Source: Janthinobacterium sp. 344
GTDB taxonomy: Bacteria > Pseudomonadota > Gammaproteobacteria > Burkholderiales > Burkholderiaceae_D
Length of the DNA stretch: 64,000 nucleotides
Reading direction: 5' to 3'
Assembly: GCF_900112025.1 (NCBI RefSeq)
Contig: NZ_FOKL01000002.1
Span: 706,339-770,338, forward strand
The notes beneath the pieces were generated by a model. That model had not been told where the DNA came from, searched no databases, and was given only the letters and a program-made list of their open reading frames with translations. How positions within the stretch are numbered: position 1 is the stretch's first letter; every line of letters begins with the position of its first letter. Shown piece by piece: positions 29,381 through 41,043 of this stretch. The position numbers and the translations under genes are program-made.

Positions 29381-29863
29381 ATGAAACGATTGTCCCTAGG
29401 CGCACTGATGCTGGCATATGCCTGCGGCGCACACGCCGATGTGTTCAACATGATCGACAACCAGCCGCTCAGTGAAACCTGGCTCAACGCGGGCTTTTAT
29501 TCGTATCATTTCCAGCGCGACAAGGGCTTGAATGACAGCAACCCTGGCCTGGGCGCCGAATACCGTTTCTCCACCGTCGCGTCGGCCACGGCGGGCCGCT
29601 TCTACAACAGTGACCGCGCCTACTCGAATTACCTGGGCGTGTACTACCAGCCCATCCAGATGGGACCGTTTCGCGTAGGCGCCGTCGTTGGCGGCTTCAG
29701 CGGCTATCCAAAGATGCGCGACGGCGGCTGGTTCCCGGCCCTGGTGCCCACCATCAGCTATGAGTACCAGCGCGTGGGCGTGAATATCGCCATCGTGCCT
29801 TCATATAAAGACCGGCTGTATGGCGCCCTCAGCTTCCAGCTCAAGCTGAAGGTCTTCGAGTAA
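29381..29863 (+). CDS. Small exported beta-barrel protein of unknown function
   Basis: A 160-residue protein with a signal peptide (MKRLSLGALMLAYACGAHA) and a body of alternating aromatic/small residues typical of an eight-stranded outer-membrane barrel (NAGFYSYHF, GLGAEYRFS, GVYYQPIQMGPFRVGAVVGGFSGYP, ALSFQLKLKVFE). Size and pattern recall PagP-like lipid A acyltransferase barrels, but I cannot identify catalytic residues. The ATG at 29381 follows AAGGA by ten bases. Confidence 0.65.
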   Translation: MKRLSLGALMLAYACGAHADVFNMIDNQPLSETWLNAGFYSYHFQRDKGLNDSNPGLGAEYRFSTVASATAGRFYNSDRAYSNYLGVYYQPIQMGPFRVGAVVGGFSGYPKMRDGGWFPALVPTISYEYQRVGVNIAIVPSYKDRLYGALSFQLKLKVFE

Positions 29864-30010
29864 CGGCCTGTCGCCGCAAAATCGTCGTTTGTGCCGCCCA
29901 ACGCACCGTTCGTCGCAGACAGGGCGCCAGCAGGAACATGCCAGGCTATAGTTGCTTCATCGCCAGGCCAGCATGACGGCAACGGCACTCAACGACGACA
30001 GGAGAGCACC

Positions 30011-30283
30011 ATGAAAGATATCAACCCGGCACCAGGCAGCACTTCCTTTTCCGCCTTCTGGAGCGACCTGTGCGGCTACGCGCGCCAGGGGCTCGCTGCC
30101 CTCTCGGCCATGTCATGGCCCATGCTGCTCGCGTGCGCCATCGGCCTGGCCGTCATCCTCACCATCTTGCCGCTGGTCATCACGCTGTTCGCCGTCTTCC
30201 TGCTGCTGAAGTGGGCCGGCAAGACGGACGGCTTCAGCTGGGACAAGAAAGCGCCGCAGCCGGAACAGCCGCCGCAAACGTGA
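30011..30283 (+). CDS. Small membrane protein of unknown function
   Basis: A 90-residue protein with one long hydrophobic stretch (WPMLLACAIGLAVILTILPLVITLFAVFLLLKWAG, about 37-70, enough for two helices or a hairpin) and a Pro/Gln-rich cytoplasmic tail. An AGGAGAG ribosome site precedes the ATG at 30011. I do not recognise a family; it stands alone between the barrel and VOC genes. Confidence 0.55.
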   Translation: MKDINPAPGSTSFSAFWSDLCGYARQGLAALSAMSWPMLLACAIGLAVILTILPLVITLFAVFLLLKWAGKTDGFSWDKKAPQPEQPPQT

Positions 30284-30427
30284 CGCTCTTGTAGGACGGA
30301 CGGGAGTGGCATATAGTGAAGCGCGCCCATGACAGGCATCAACACGATCACCATGAATGCCCTGCATGGTGAACGCTGCGCACCAATCACGATCGAAACT
30401 ACTCCATCCCCCTACAGGAGTGTCCAT

Positions 30428-30850
30428 ATGACCACGACAGCAAAAGCCACCAGGGCCACCACCATTCCCTGCCTGCGCTACCGCGATGCGCCAGCGGCCA
30501 TCGACTGGCTATGCAAGGCATTCGGTTTTGAACAACAGCTGGTCGTCCCCGACAGCGACGGCGGCATCGCCCATGCGCAACTCAGCTATGGAAACGGCAT
30601 GATCATGCTCGGTTCCGTGGTCGACAGCGAATATGGCCGCCTGATGAAGCAACCCGGCGAAATCGGCAATGCCAACACGCAAAGCTGCTACCTAGTCGTC
30701 AGCGACGCCGATGCCGTCTACCGCCGCGCGCGCGAAGCGGGCGCCGAGATCGTGCTCGACATCAAGGATGAAGATTACGGCGGACGCGGCTTTACTTGCC
30801 GCGATCCGGAAGGCCACATCTGGAGCCTGGGCACCTACGACCCATGGTGA
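30428..30850 (+). CDS. VOC (glyoxalase/bleomycin resistance) superfamily protein
   Basis: A 140-residue single-domain protein with the two beta-alpha-beta-beta-beta modules of the vicinal-oxygen-chelate fold: IPCLRYRDAPAAIDWLCKAFGFEQQLVV and CYLVVSDADAVYRRAREAGAEIV...GRGFTCRDPEGHIWSLGTYDP. It is closest to PhnB/YdcJ-like members whose substrates are unknown. CAGGAG lies nine bases before the ATG. The dipeptidase follows 11 bp downstream. Confidence 0.85.
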   Translation: MTTTAKATRATTIPCLRYRDAPAAIDWLCKAFGFEQQLVVPDSDGGIAHAQLSYGNGMIMLGSVVDSEYGRLMKQPGEIGNANTQSCYLVVSDADAVYRRAREAGAEIVLDIKDEDYGGRGFTCRDPEGHIWSLGTYDPW

Positions 30851-30861
30851 AACGGAGAACA

Positions 30862-33719
<2,858 letters not shown>

Positions 33720-33741
33720 AGATTTTGCTTCTAGGGTTAAG

Positions 33742-35064
33742 TTATGGTCGAATGGTACGGTAAATCACCGGATTGGCCGTCAGCGCCACGGCGCTGATTT
33801 CATACGCCTGCTGGATTTCCTTGACGGCTAGCTGCGCCGCCGCTTCCGTGCGTGCGTGCACCATGGCCAGCGGCTGGCCAACGGCTACCTGCTCGCCCAG
33901 GCCCACCAGGTCCGTCAAGCCGACGGCGAAGTCGATGCTATCGGTCGGACGGCGGCGGCCGCCACCGAGGGCGACGACGGCCAGGCCGATGGCGCGGCAA
34001 TCGCGCACGTTGGCAAAGCCGGCCGACAGCGCCGGCGCCGGCACGACGAATGGTGCTTTTTCCAGGTGCTTGTCCGGATTCTCGAGCAGATCGGCTGGGC
34101 CGCCCAGGGCCGCGACCATGCGCGAGAAGCGCTCGGCCGCTGCGCCCGAATCGAGGGCCGCCATCAGCTTGGCGCGCGCTTCTTCCTCGGTGGCGGCCAG
34201 GCCGCCCAGCACCAGCATCTCGGCGCACAGCGCCAGGGTGACTTCGTGCAGGCGCGCGGGACGCGAACGGCCAGTCAGGTAATCCATGGCGCCACGCACT
34301 TCCAGCGCATTACCCGCATACGGCGCCAGCGATTCATTCATGTCCGTCAAAATGGCCGACGTCTGCATGCCCGCGCCATTGCCGACGGCGACGATGCTCT
34401 CGGCCAGTTCCACCGATTTGTCGTAGGTCGGCATGAAGGCGCCGCTGCCTGCTTTCACGTCCATCACCAGCGCGTCCAGGCCCGCCGACAGCTTCTTCGA
34501 CAGGATGGAGCCGGTGATCATGGCCACCGATTCCACCGTGGCGGTGACATCGCGGATGCTGTAGAAGCGCTTGTCGGCCGGTGCCAGCTGCGCCGTCTGG
34601 CCGATGATGGCCACGCCAATCTCCTGCACCACCTTGCGGAACAGTGCATTGTCCGGCACGGTGCAGTAGCCGGGAATGGCGTCGAACTTGTCCAGCGTGC
34701 CGCCCGTGTGGCCCAGGCCGCGGCCCGAGATCATCGGCACGTAGCCGCCGCACGCGGCGACCATGGGGCCCAGCAGCAGGGAGACGACGTCGCCTACGCC
34801 GCCCGTCGAATGCTTGTCGACGACGGGGCCCGGCAGGTTCAGCGAACGCCAGTCCAGCACCTGCCCGGAATCGCGCATGGCCAGGGTAAACGCCACGCGT
34901 TCATCCATGTTCATGTCGTTGAAAAAGACGGCCATGCCCAGCGCCGCGATCTGCCCTTCGCTGACGCTGCCGTCAGTGATGCCGCGCACGAAAAACTGGA
35001 TTTCCTCGGCGCTCAGGACGCCCTTGTCGCGCTTCTTGCGGATGATTTCTTGGGTCAAAAACAT
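33742..35064 (-). CDS. deoA: Thymidine phosphorylase
   Basis: A 440-residue pyrimidine-nucleoside phosphorylase: [25 protein letters not shown], then [43 protein letters not shown], the family signature (about 85-125). It splits thymidine and deoxyuridine to base plus deoxyribose-1-phosphate, which DeoB and DeoC consume. The ATG at 35064 (MFLTQEII) is preceded by GGAG eleven bases away; the longer frame upstream has no support. Confidence 0.96.
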   Translation of the reverse strand: MFLTQEIIRKKRDKGVLSAEEIQFFVRGITDGSVSEGQIAALGMAVFFNDMNMDERVAFTLAMRDSGQVLDWRSLNLPGPVVDKHSTGGVGDVVSLLLGPMVAACGGYVPMISGRGLGHTGGTLDKFDAIPGYCTVPDNALFRKVVQEIGVAIIGQTAQLAPADKRFYSIRDVTATVESVAMITGSILSKKLSAGLDALVMDVKAGSGAFMPTYDKSVELAESIVAVGNGAGMQTSAILTDMNESLAPYAGNALEVRGAMDYLTGRSRPARLHEVTLALCAEMLVLGGLAATEEEARAKLMAALDSGAAAERFSRMVAALGGPADLLENPDKHLEKAPFVVPAPALSAGFANVRDCRAIGLAVVALGGGRRRPTDSIDFAVGLTDLVGLGEQVAVGQPLAMVHARTEAAAQLAVKEIQQAYEISAVALTANPVIYRTIRP

Positions 35065-35153
35065 GGAATAACTCCAATAAATGAATGACTTAGGGGCCGC
35101 ACCCCGATCGGCTTTGCGATGGAGTTGCGGCCCCGGCATTACTGCGATTTACA

Positions 35154-37535
35154 TTAGACGCCGTAAGGAATCCACACGTTTTTCACTTGCGACGCGTGCG
35201 CCAGCACGGCGCGGCCGCCGCTCTGCGCCGCGCTGTACCAGTCGCGGCCCTTGGCGCCACCGACCCAGGTGCGCTTCAGGGTGCCGGCCGACAGGCGCTC
35301 GACTTCCGCGCAACCGTCGGCGGAACCGTCATGGCGCCAGACGGCGTCGATGTCGGCGTGCGTGGCCAGGGTGCGCGCCAGTTCATCGGCGTTGCCGCTG
35401 ATGATGTTGACGACGCCGCCCGGCAGGTCGGACGTGTCGAACACCTGGTACAGGTCCAGCGCGGACAGTGGATGCGCTTCGGACGGCACCACCACCACGC
35501 GGTTGCCCAGCGCGATGGCGGGCGCCACCAGCGAAATGAAGCCCAGCAAAGGCGCCTCGTTCGGGCAGACGATGCCGATCACGCCAACCGCTTCGTTCAG
35601 CGCCACGGTGATGCCCTTCGTCGGCGGCTGGTGCGCCAGGCCGTCGTACTTGTCGGCCCAGGCGGCGTAGTAGAACAGGCGTTCGATCGATGCCTGCACT
35701 TCCTTCTCCGGGTTTTTACTGCCCGTCATGGCAGCGATGCGGGCGGCGAATTCCTCGGCGCGCGCGGCCAGGTTCTCGGCGATGTAGTACAGCACTTGCG
35801 CGCGGTTGTGCGCCGTGGCGCTGGTCCAGCCGGACGCTTTATGCGCCGCTTCGACGGCGTTGCGGATGTCCTTGCGGCTGCCCACGCCCACTTCGGCCAG
35901 CAGGGCGCCGTTGGCGCCGAACACGGGCGCGCTGTAGGCGCTGTCAGGGCGCGCCTGCTTGCCGCCGATGTACATCTTGGCCGTGCGGTCGATGGCGAAC
36001 GGGTCGGCTGCCGCCGGCTTCACTGCCGCCTTGGCTTTCGCTTCCACCACCGGCAGGGCCGGGCGCGCATCTTCGGCCAGGGCCGTCATGTATTCCAGCA
36101 TGCCTTCGCGGCCGCCTTCGCGGCCGAAGCCCGATTCGCGGTAGCCGCCAAAGCCGCAGGCCGCGTCGAACTGGTTCGCGCTGTTGATCCACACCACGCC
36201 AGCCTTGATGGCGGGCGCGATATCGAGCGCCAGGCTGATCGACTCGGTCCACACGCTGGCGGCCAGGCCGTACACCGTGTTGTTCGCCAGCTGCACCGCT
36301 TCGGGCGGCGTGCGGAAGCTCATGGCCACCAGCACGGGGCCAAAGATTTCAGCCTGCGCCACGGCAGCCGATGTCGACGCGCCCGTGATCAGGGTCGGCG
36401 GGAACCACGAGCCGTCAGCCGGCAGTTCGCATGCGGGCTGCCACACGTCGCAGCCTTCGGCGCGGGCCGAATCGACGAGCGCGGCGATGCGCTGGCGCTG
36501 CACGGGGTCGACCAGCGCGCCCACGTCCATCGATTTGTCCAGGGGCGAGCCGAGACGCAGGTTGTCCATGCGCGCGCGCACCTTGTTCAGGAAGCGTTCC
36601 TGGATCGATTCCTGCACCAGCAGGCGCGATCCGGCGCAGCACACCTGCCCCTGGTTGAACCAGATCGAATCGACCAGGCCTTCCACGGCGCCGTCCAGGT
36701 CCGCGTCTTCGAAGACGATGAACGGCGACTTGCCGCCCAATTCGAGGGACAGCTTCTTGCCGCTGCCGGCCGTCGCTTCACGAATGAGGCGGCCCACTTC
36801 CGTGGAACCCGTAAACGCGATCTTGTCGACGCCGGGGTGGTTGACGATGGCCGCGCCCACCCTGCCGTCGCCGGTGACGATGTTGACCACGCCGGCCGGC
36901 ACGCCCGCCTGCACGCACAGTTCGGCGAACAGCATGGCCGTCAGCGACGTGAATTCGGCCGGCTTGAAGACCACCGTGTTACCGGCCGCCAGGGCCGGGG
37001 CGATTTTCCACGACAGCATCAGCAGGGGGAAATTCCACGGCACGATCTGGCCCACCACGCCCACGGCGCGGTAGTCGGCGAATTCTTCCGACTGCAGCTG
37101 CGCCCAGCCGGCGTGATGATAAAAATGGCGCGCGGCCAGCGGCAGGTCGATATCGCGCGTTTCGCGGATGGTCTTGCCGTTGTCCAGGGTTTCGAGCACG
37201 GCGAACAGGCGCGCATGCTTTTGCAGCAAGCGGGCCAGCGCGTACATGACTTTCGCGCGGCCATGGCCGCCCATGCTTTGCCAGACCGGCAGCGCGCGGC
37301 GCGCCGCGTCCACGGCGCGTTCCACGTCCGCATCGGTGGCTTGCGTCAGCTCGGCCAGCTGCGTGCCGTCGGCAGGATTGGTCGAGGCGAACAGCTCGGC
37401 CGGCTCGCTCCAGGCGTTGTCGATGAACAGGCCGAATGTGCGCTGGTGGCCGTCGAGCCACGCCTGTGCTTCTTTTTGACTTTCGGGAGCAGGGCCGTAG
37501 TCCATAGTAGTGAGAATCTCGTTAATTGTAGGCAT
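35154..37535 (-). CDS. ALDH16-type double-domain aldehyde dehydrogenase
   Basis: A 793-residue protein. Residues 1-490 are a complete aldehyde dehydrogenase (VPWNFPLLMLSWKIAPALAAGN, FTGSTEVGRL, LELGGKSPF, catalytic Cys in GQVCCAGSRL near residue 300). Residues about 520-793 repeat only the NAD-binding half and lack LELGGK and a catalytic Cys; where a GST motif is expected it has RHDGSADGC. This matches the ALDH16 architecture. Between deoC and deoA it probably oxidises the acetaldehyde released by DeoC. Confidence 0.9.
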   Translation of the reverse strand: MPTINEILTTMDYGPAPESQKEAQAWLDGHQRTFGLFIDNAWSEPAELFASTNPADGTQLAELTQATDADVERAVDAARRALPVWQSMGGHGRAKVMYALARLLQKHARLFAVLETLDNGKTIRETRDIDLPLAARHFYHHAGWAQLQSEEFADYRAVGVVGQIVPWNFPLLMLSWKIAPALAAGNTVVFKPAEFTSLTAMLFAELCVQAGVPAGVVNIVTGDGRVGAAIVNHPGVDKIAFTGSTEVGRLIREATAGSGKKLSLELGGKSPFIVFEDADLDGAVEGLVDSIWFNQGQVCCAGSRLLVQESIQERFLNKVRARMDNLRLGSPLDKSMDVGALVDPVQRQRIAALVDSARAEGCDVWQPACELPADGSWFPPTLITGASTSAAVAQAEIFGPVLVAMSFRTPPEAVQLANNTVYGLAASVWTESISLALDIAPAIKAGVVWINSANQFDAACGFGGYRESGFGREGGREGMLEYMTALAEDARPALPVVEAKAKAAVKPAAADPFAIDRTAKMYIGGKQARPDSAYSAPVFGANGALLAEVGVGSRKDIRNAVEAAHKASGWTSATAHNRAQVLYYIAENLAARAEEFAARIAAMTGSKNPEKEVQASIERLFYYAAWADKYDGLAHQPPTKGITVALNEAVGVIGIVCPNEAPLLGFISLVAPAIALGNRVVVVPSEAHPLSALDLYQVFDTSDLPGGVVNIISGNADELARTLATHADIDAVWRHDGSADGCAEVERLSAGTLKRTWVGGAKGRDWYSAAQSGGRAVLAHASQVKNVWIPYGV

Positions 37536-37547
37536 GACGATTGTTCT

Positions 37548-38507
37548 TTAAGGTTGTGCGTGACGATGATTGGCCGAGTAGCTGCCGGTGACGTAGTGCT
37601 CGAGCTGGCGCTCGATGTCGGTCAGCAGGCTGGAAGCGCCGATGCGGAACAGGTGCGGCTGCAGCCATTCGTTGCCCAGTTCTTCCTTCATCAGGGTCAG
37701 GTATTGCAGCGCGCTCTTGGCCGAGCTGACGCCGCCGGCCGGCTTGAAGCCCACCTGGAAACCCGTCTGCTCGTGGTATTCGCGGATCGTGCGCACCATC
37801 GTCAGGGCCACGGGAATGGTGGCGTTCACGCCCTCCTTGCCGGTGGAGGTCTTGATGAAATCGGTGCCGGCCATCATGCACACCCACGACGCCTTGGCCA
37901 CGTTTTCCAGGGTCAGCAAGTCGCCCGTGGCGAGAATCGCCTTCACGTGCGCTTCGCCGCACGCCTTGCGGTAGGCCAGCATTTCGTCGTACAGCACTTG
38001 CCAGTTGCCATTCAGGACGTGCTGGCGCGTGATGACGATGTCGATCTCGGAAGCACCGGCGGCGACCGACAGTTCGATCTCGCGCAGCTTCGTTTCCATG
38101 CTCGTCAGGCCGGCCGGGAAACCCGTCGACACGGCGGCGATGGGCAGGCGGCCCTGGATGACTTTCACGGCCGGCTGGATCATCTCGTGGTACACGCACA
38201 CGGCGCCCGTGCTCAGCTGCGTCAAACCCAGCGCGTCCATCAGGTCGGCGCGCAGCGGGCGCATGGCCTTCATGCACAGGCGTTCCACGCGGCCCGGCGT
38301 ATCGTCGCCGCCCAGGGTGGTCAGGTCGATCATCTGGATGGCTTTCACCAGCCAGGCTGCCTGGTATTCCTTTTTTACCGTGCGGCGGTTCGCCAGGCTG
38401 GCCGCGCGGCGGTCCGTCGCGGCGCGGTTGACGCGGATCTGGTTGATCCAGCCCAGGTCGAGGCCAACGGCCTCATTACGCTTGAATTCGGGGTGCATGA
38501 GTGTCAT
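37548..38507 (-). CDS. deoC: Deoxyribose-phosphate aldolase
   Basis: A 319-residue DeoC: LTTLGGDDTPGRVERLCMKA near 85, VAAGASEIDIVITR (about 172), the Schiff-base Lys in DFIKTSTGKEGVNATIP (about 232) and GFKPAGGVSSAKSALQYL (about 268). It cleaves deoxyribose-5-phosphate to acetaldehyde and glyceraldehyde-3-phosphate. It is somewhat longer than E. coli DeoC (259) because of an N-terminal extension of about 50 residues. Overlaps deoB by four bases; the ALDH16 gene starts 12 bp downstream. Confidence 0.95.
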   Translation of the reverse strand: MTLMHPEFKRNEAVGLDLGWINQIRVNRAATDRRAASLANRRTVKKEYQAAWLVKAIQMIDLTTLGGDDTPGRVERLCMKAMRPLRADLMDALGLTQLSTGAVCVYHEMIQPAVKVIQGRLPIAAVSTGFPAGLTSMETKLREIELSVAAGASEIDIVITRQHVLNGNWQVLYDEMLAYRKACGEAHVKAILATGDLLTLENVAKASWVCMMAGTDFIKTSTGKEGVNATIPVALTMVRTIREYHEQTGFQVGFKPAGGVSSAKSALQYLTLMKEELGNEWLQPHLFRIGASSLLTDIERQLEHYVTGSYSANHRHAQP

Positions 38508-39697
38508 AACAAGCTGGTTCCATTAGCAAGTGGTGGTACGCCAAGGTGCTTGGCGAGGGTTTGGCCAATATCGGAGAAGGTCTCGGAAATGCCCAGTGCG
38601 CGCGGGGCGACGCCGGGACCGAAGAAGATCATCGGAATGTGTTCGCGGGTGTGGTCGGAGCCGTGCCAGGTGGGGTCGCAGCCATGGTCGGCGGTGATCA
38701 CGACCAGGTCGCCCTCCTTGAGCTTGGCCATGAATTCCGGCAGGCGACCATCCATTTCGCGCAGCGCGTCGGCATAGCCTTCGACGTTGCGGCGGTGGCC
38801 GAAGGCCTGGTCGAAATCGACGAAGTTGACAAAAGTGAGCGACTTGTCCTGCACTTCATCGGCCGTGGTCAGCAGCGCTTCGAACAGCGCCATGTTGTCG
38901 ACGCCCTTGACGACCCGGGAAATACCCTGGGTAGCGAAAATGTCGCTGATCTTGCCCAGGCCGACAACTTCGCCGCCCGCGTTCTTGACGTGGTCGAGCA
39001 GCGTCGGCGCGGGCGGCGCGACGGCATAATCGTGGCGGTTGGAAGTGCGCGTGTAGTTGCCGTTGCTGCCCTTGAACGGGCGGGCGATGACGCGGCCGAT
39101 GTTGTACGGCTCGACCAGCTTGAAGGCCATTTCGCACACTGCGTACAGGCGTTCGAGGCCGAACGATTCCTCGTGCGCGGCGATCTGCATCACCGAGTCG
39201 CCCGAGGTATAGATAATCAGCTTGCCCGTGGCGACATGCTCGTCGCCATGCTTGTTGATGATGTCCGTGCCGGAGGCATGGCAGTCGCCCAGGAAGCCCG
39301 GCACGCCGGACAGGGCTTTGAGCTTGTCGGTCAGGTCGGCCGGGAACGACGGCGTGGTGCGGGGAAAATAACCCCAGTCGAATTCGACGGGCACGCCGGC
39401 GATTTCCCAGTGGCCGCTCTGCGTGTCCTTGCCGGTGGAGCGCTCGCGCGCCGCGCCGTAGGCGCCCGTAAAGCCGTCGCGCTGGTCGAAGCCCGTGGCC
39501 CATTCGCCGCTGGCCAGGTGGGCGGCGGCGCCCAGGCCCAGGCGTTCCATGTTCGGGAGTTTCAAGGTCTTGCCGCTTTTGGCGACAGTGCTGGCAATGT
39601 GGCCAAAGGTATTGGCACCTGCGTCGCCATACTTGGCGGCGTCTGGCGTCGCGCCAAGGCCGAAGGAATCAAGCAGGAGGATAAATGCGCGTGACAT
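38504..39697 (-). CDS. deoB: Phosphopentomutase
   Basis: A 397-residue alkaline-phosphatase-superfamily enzyme: RAFILLLDSFGLGATPDA (metal Asp near residue 10), GKDTQSGHWEIAGVP (phospho-Thr region near 94), YTSGDSVMQIAAHE, and TADHGCDPTWHGSDHTREHIP (about 335-355). It converts deoxyribose-1-phosphate to the 5-phosphate for DeoC, and ribose-1-phosphate likewise. Coupled to deoC by an ATGA-type overlap, 118 bp behind the PNP gene. Confidence 0.96.
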   Translation of the reverse strand: MSRAFILLLDSFGLGATPDAAKYGDAGANTFGHIASTVAKSGKTLKLPNMERLGLGAAAHLASGEWATGFDQRDGFTGAYGAARERSTGKDTQSGHWEIAGVPVEFDWGYFPRTTPSFPADLTDKLKALSGVPGFLGDCHASGTDIINKHGDEHVATGKLIIYTSGDSVMQIAAHEESFGLERLYAVCEMAFKLVEPYNIGRVIARPFKGSNGNYTRTSNRHDYAVAPPAPTLLDHVKNAGGEVVGLGKISDIFATQGISRVVKGVDNMALFEALLTTADEVQDKSLTFVNFVDFDQAFGHRRNVEGYADALREMDGRLPEFMAKLKEGDLVVITADHGCDPTWHGSDHTREHIPMIFFGPGVAPRALGISETFSDIGQTLAKHLGVPPLANGTSLL

Positions 39698-39815
39698 GAT
39701 AAGGCTCGCTTTATGGAGTGATGCAAAGATGATGCGGTCAGTGTAGGCCGGATTTTCCCGGCCTGCCGCGCGGCAGCGCCGGTGGCCGGCGCGCCGCTGC
39801 TGCGTAAAAAAGTGC

Positions 39816-40655
39816 TTAGGCTTGCGGCGTAGCGGAAACGGTGGCCAGGAAAGCCAGGATCAGCTTGACCAGGTCTTTCGCGCCGATGGCCGCGTATTTC
39901 AGGGTCTGCTCGTGCGACAGGGCGAATGGCGACATGCCTTCTGCCAGGTTGGTGATGACGGACACGCCCACCACTTTCAGGTCGCAATGGCGGGCCGAAA
40001 CCACTTCCGGCACCACCGACATGCCGACCGTGTCGGCGCCCAGGCGGGCCATCATGCGGATCTCGGCGGCCGTCTCGAAGTTCGGGCCCGGGTAGGCGAC
40101 GAACACGCCTTCGTGCAGGGTGATGCCGTTCGAGGCGGCCGTGTCCTTGACCAGCTTGCGCAAGTCCGCATCGTAGGCATTGGCCATGCTGAAGAAGCGC
40201 GGGCCGAAGCGGTCGTCGTTCGGGCCGACCATCGGCGTGCCTGGCAGCAGGTTGATATGGTCGCTGATGGCCACCAGGCTGCCCGCGTCCACTTCAGGGC
40301 GCAGGGAACCGGCGGCGTTGGTAACGAACAGCATTTCGCAGCCCAGCAGTTTCAGGGTGCGGATGGCGCTCGTCATGACGCCCATGCCATAGCCTTCATA
40401 GAAGTGGCCGCGACCCTTCATGCAGACGACGGCGACGCCCGACAGGGTGCCGACCACCAGTTCGCCCGCATGGCCGTGCACGGTGCTGATCGGGAAACCT
40501 GGCAATTCGTCGAAGCTGATGCTGACGGCGTCCGTCATTTGCTCGGCCAGTACGCCCAGGCCGGAGCCGAGGATCATCGCCACGCGCGGCTTGAAATTTT
40601 CAGGAGCGCGGGCACGGATGATTTCGGCGGCGTGGAAAGGGGCGTTGTTCGACAT
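39816..40655 (-). CDS. Purine-nucleoside phosphorylase, trimeric type
   Basis: A 279-residue PNP/MTAP-family enzyme: MILGSGLGVLAEQM (about 27), GHAGELVVGTLSG (about 60), MKGRGHFYEGY (phosphate-binding, about 79) and FVTNAAGSLRPEVDAGS (about 113). It phosphorolyses inosine, guanosine and their deoxy forms. The ATG at 40655 (MSNNAPF) is chosen; upstream codons read into the regulatory region. It is the first gene of the deo-type operon, behind regulatory module copy 1. Confidence 0.93.
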   Translation of the reverse strand: MSNNAPFHAAEIIRARAPENFKPRVAMILGSGLGVLAEQMTDAVSISFDELPGFPISTVHGHAGELVVGTLSGVAVVCMKGRGHFYEGYGMGVMTSAIRTLKLLGCEMLFVTNAAGSLRPEVDAGSLVAISDHINLLPGTPMVGPNDDRFGPRFFSMANAYDADLRKLVKDTAASNGITLHEGVFVAYPGPNFETAAEIRMMARLGADTVGMSVVPEVVSARHCDLKVVGVSVITNLAEGMSPFALSHEQTLKYAAIGAKDLVKLILAFLATVSATPQA

Positions 40656-40727
40656 GGTTATCCTCTGATTGACTAATGATGAAGGTTGCTGCCTGCGCGG
40701 CAGTACACGGCAAGATACTGCGGCCCA

Positions 40728-40757
40728 GGTATCGGGTATGTTTGGTATGACTGGTAT
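40728..40757. repeat. Four GGTAT direct repeats
   Basis: GGTAT occurs at 40728, 40735, 40744 and 40753, the last three in exact nine-base steps. The block lies in the leader of the PNP-deo transcript, 25-55 bases after the predicted start site, where a repressor or leader-binding protein could act. Confidence 0.55.
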
Positions 40758-40787
40758 ATCGAAATGCGTATTGCCACTATTTGCCGC

Positions 40788-40859
40788 CACTATGCATCAA
40801 ACGGAATATGTATGGCAAATACCATTTTTCTTTCCCATTTATACAATTCAAATATAAAT
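40788..40859 (-). promoter_or_regulatory. Nucleoside regulatory module, copy 1 (PNP-deo promoter)
   Basis: Read toward the PNP gene: palindrome ATTTATAT-N7-GTATAAAT (40859-40837), 14 bases, GTATTTGCCATAC, then the promoter TTGCCA-N18-CATAGT (-35 at 40818-40813, -10 at 40794-40789). The predicted start site near 40782 gives a leader of about 127 bases. It shares order and spacing with copies 2 and 3. Confidence 0.85.
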
Positions 40860-40980
40860 GGCCGATATTATAGTCGAGGCAAGCACTCGCCTGCCAGCGG
40901 CAGCCGCTCCTTCACCATGCCCGGGAAATGCATGCATACAAGCCCCATACGAGCATGTTTCGCGCGCCGTGGATACGGGC

Positions 40981-41009
40981 TTGACACTGAACGGACAAAT
41001 GTTTACAGT
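40981..41009 (+). promoter_or_regulatory. Promoter of psuK-psuG
   Basis: TTGACA at 40981-40986, 17 bases, TACAGT at 41004-41009. Initiation near 41016 would give a 28-base leader to the GTG at 41044 and would exclude the ATG at 40999 as start. Confidence 0.6.
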
Positions 41010-41043
41010 TAAAGACAAATGTTTAAACCTCAGCGGAAACCTT

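Larger units (their letters stand above)
40656..41043. other. Divergent regulatory region between the PNP-deo operon and psuK-psuG, 388 bp
   Basis: It contains four GGTAT direct repeats (40728-40757), regulatory module copy 1 (40788-40859) and a forward promoter for psuK (40981-41009). The centre is strongly AT-rich compared with its surroundings. No gene is supported; the in-frame upstream extension of psuK crosses the AT-rich module and is rejected. Confidence 0.75.

Noticed and set aside
35187-38777. A 1196-codon open frame on the plus strand
   Set aside because: It runs antisense through the ALDH16 and deoC genes; composition is His/Arg/Gln-rich without family motifs, as expected for a GC-rich shadow frame.
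40858-41043. N-terminal extension of psuK to the ATG at 40858 or 40999
   Set aside because: The extension crosses the AT-rich module and the TTGACA-N17-TACAGT promoter, and the winged helix begins right after the GTG at 41044.
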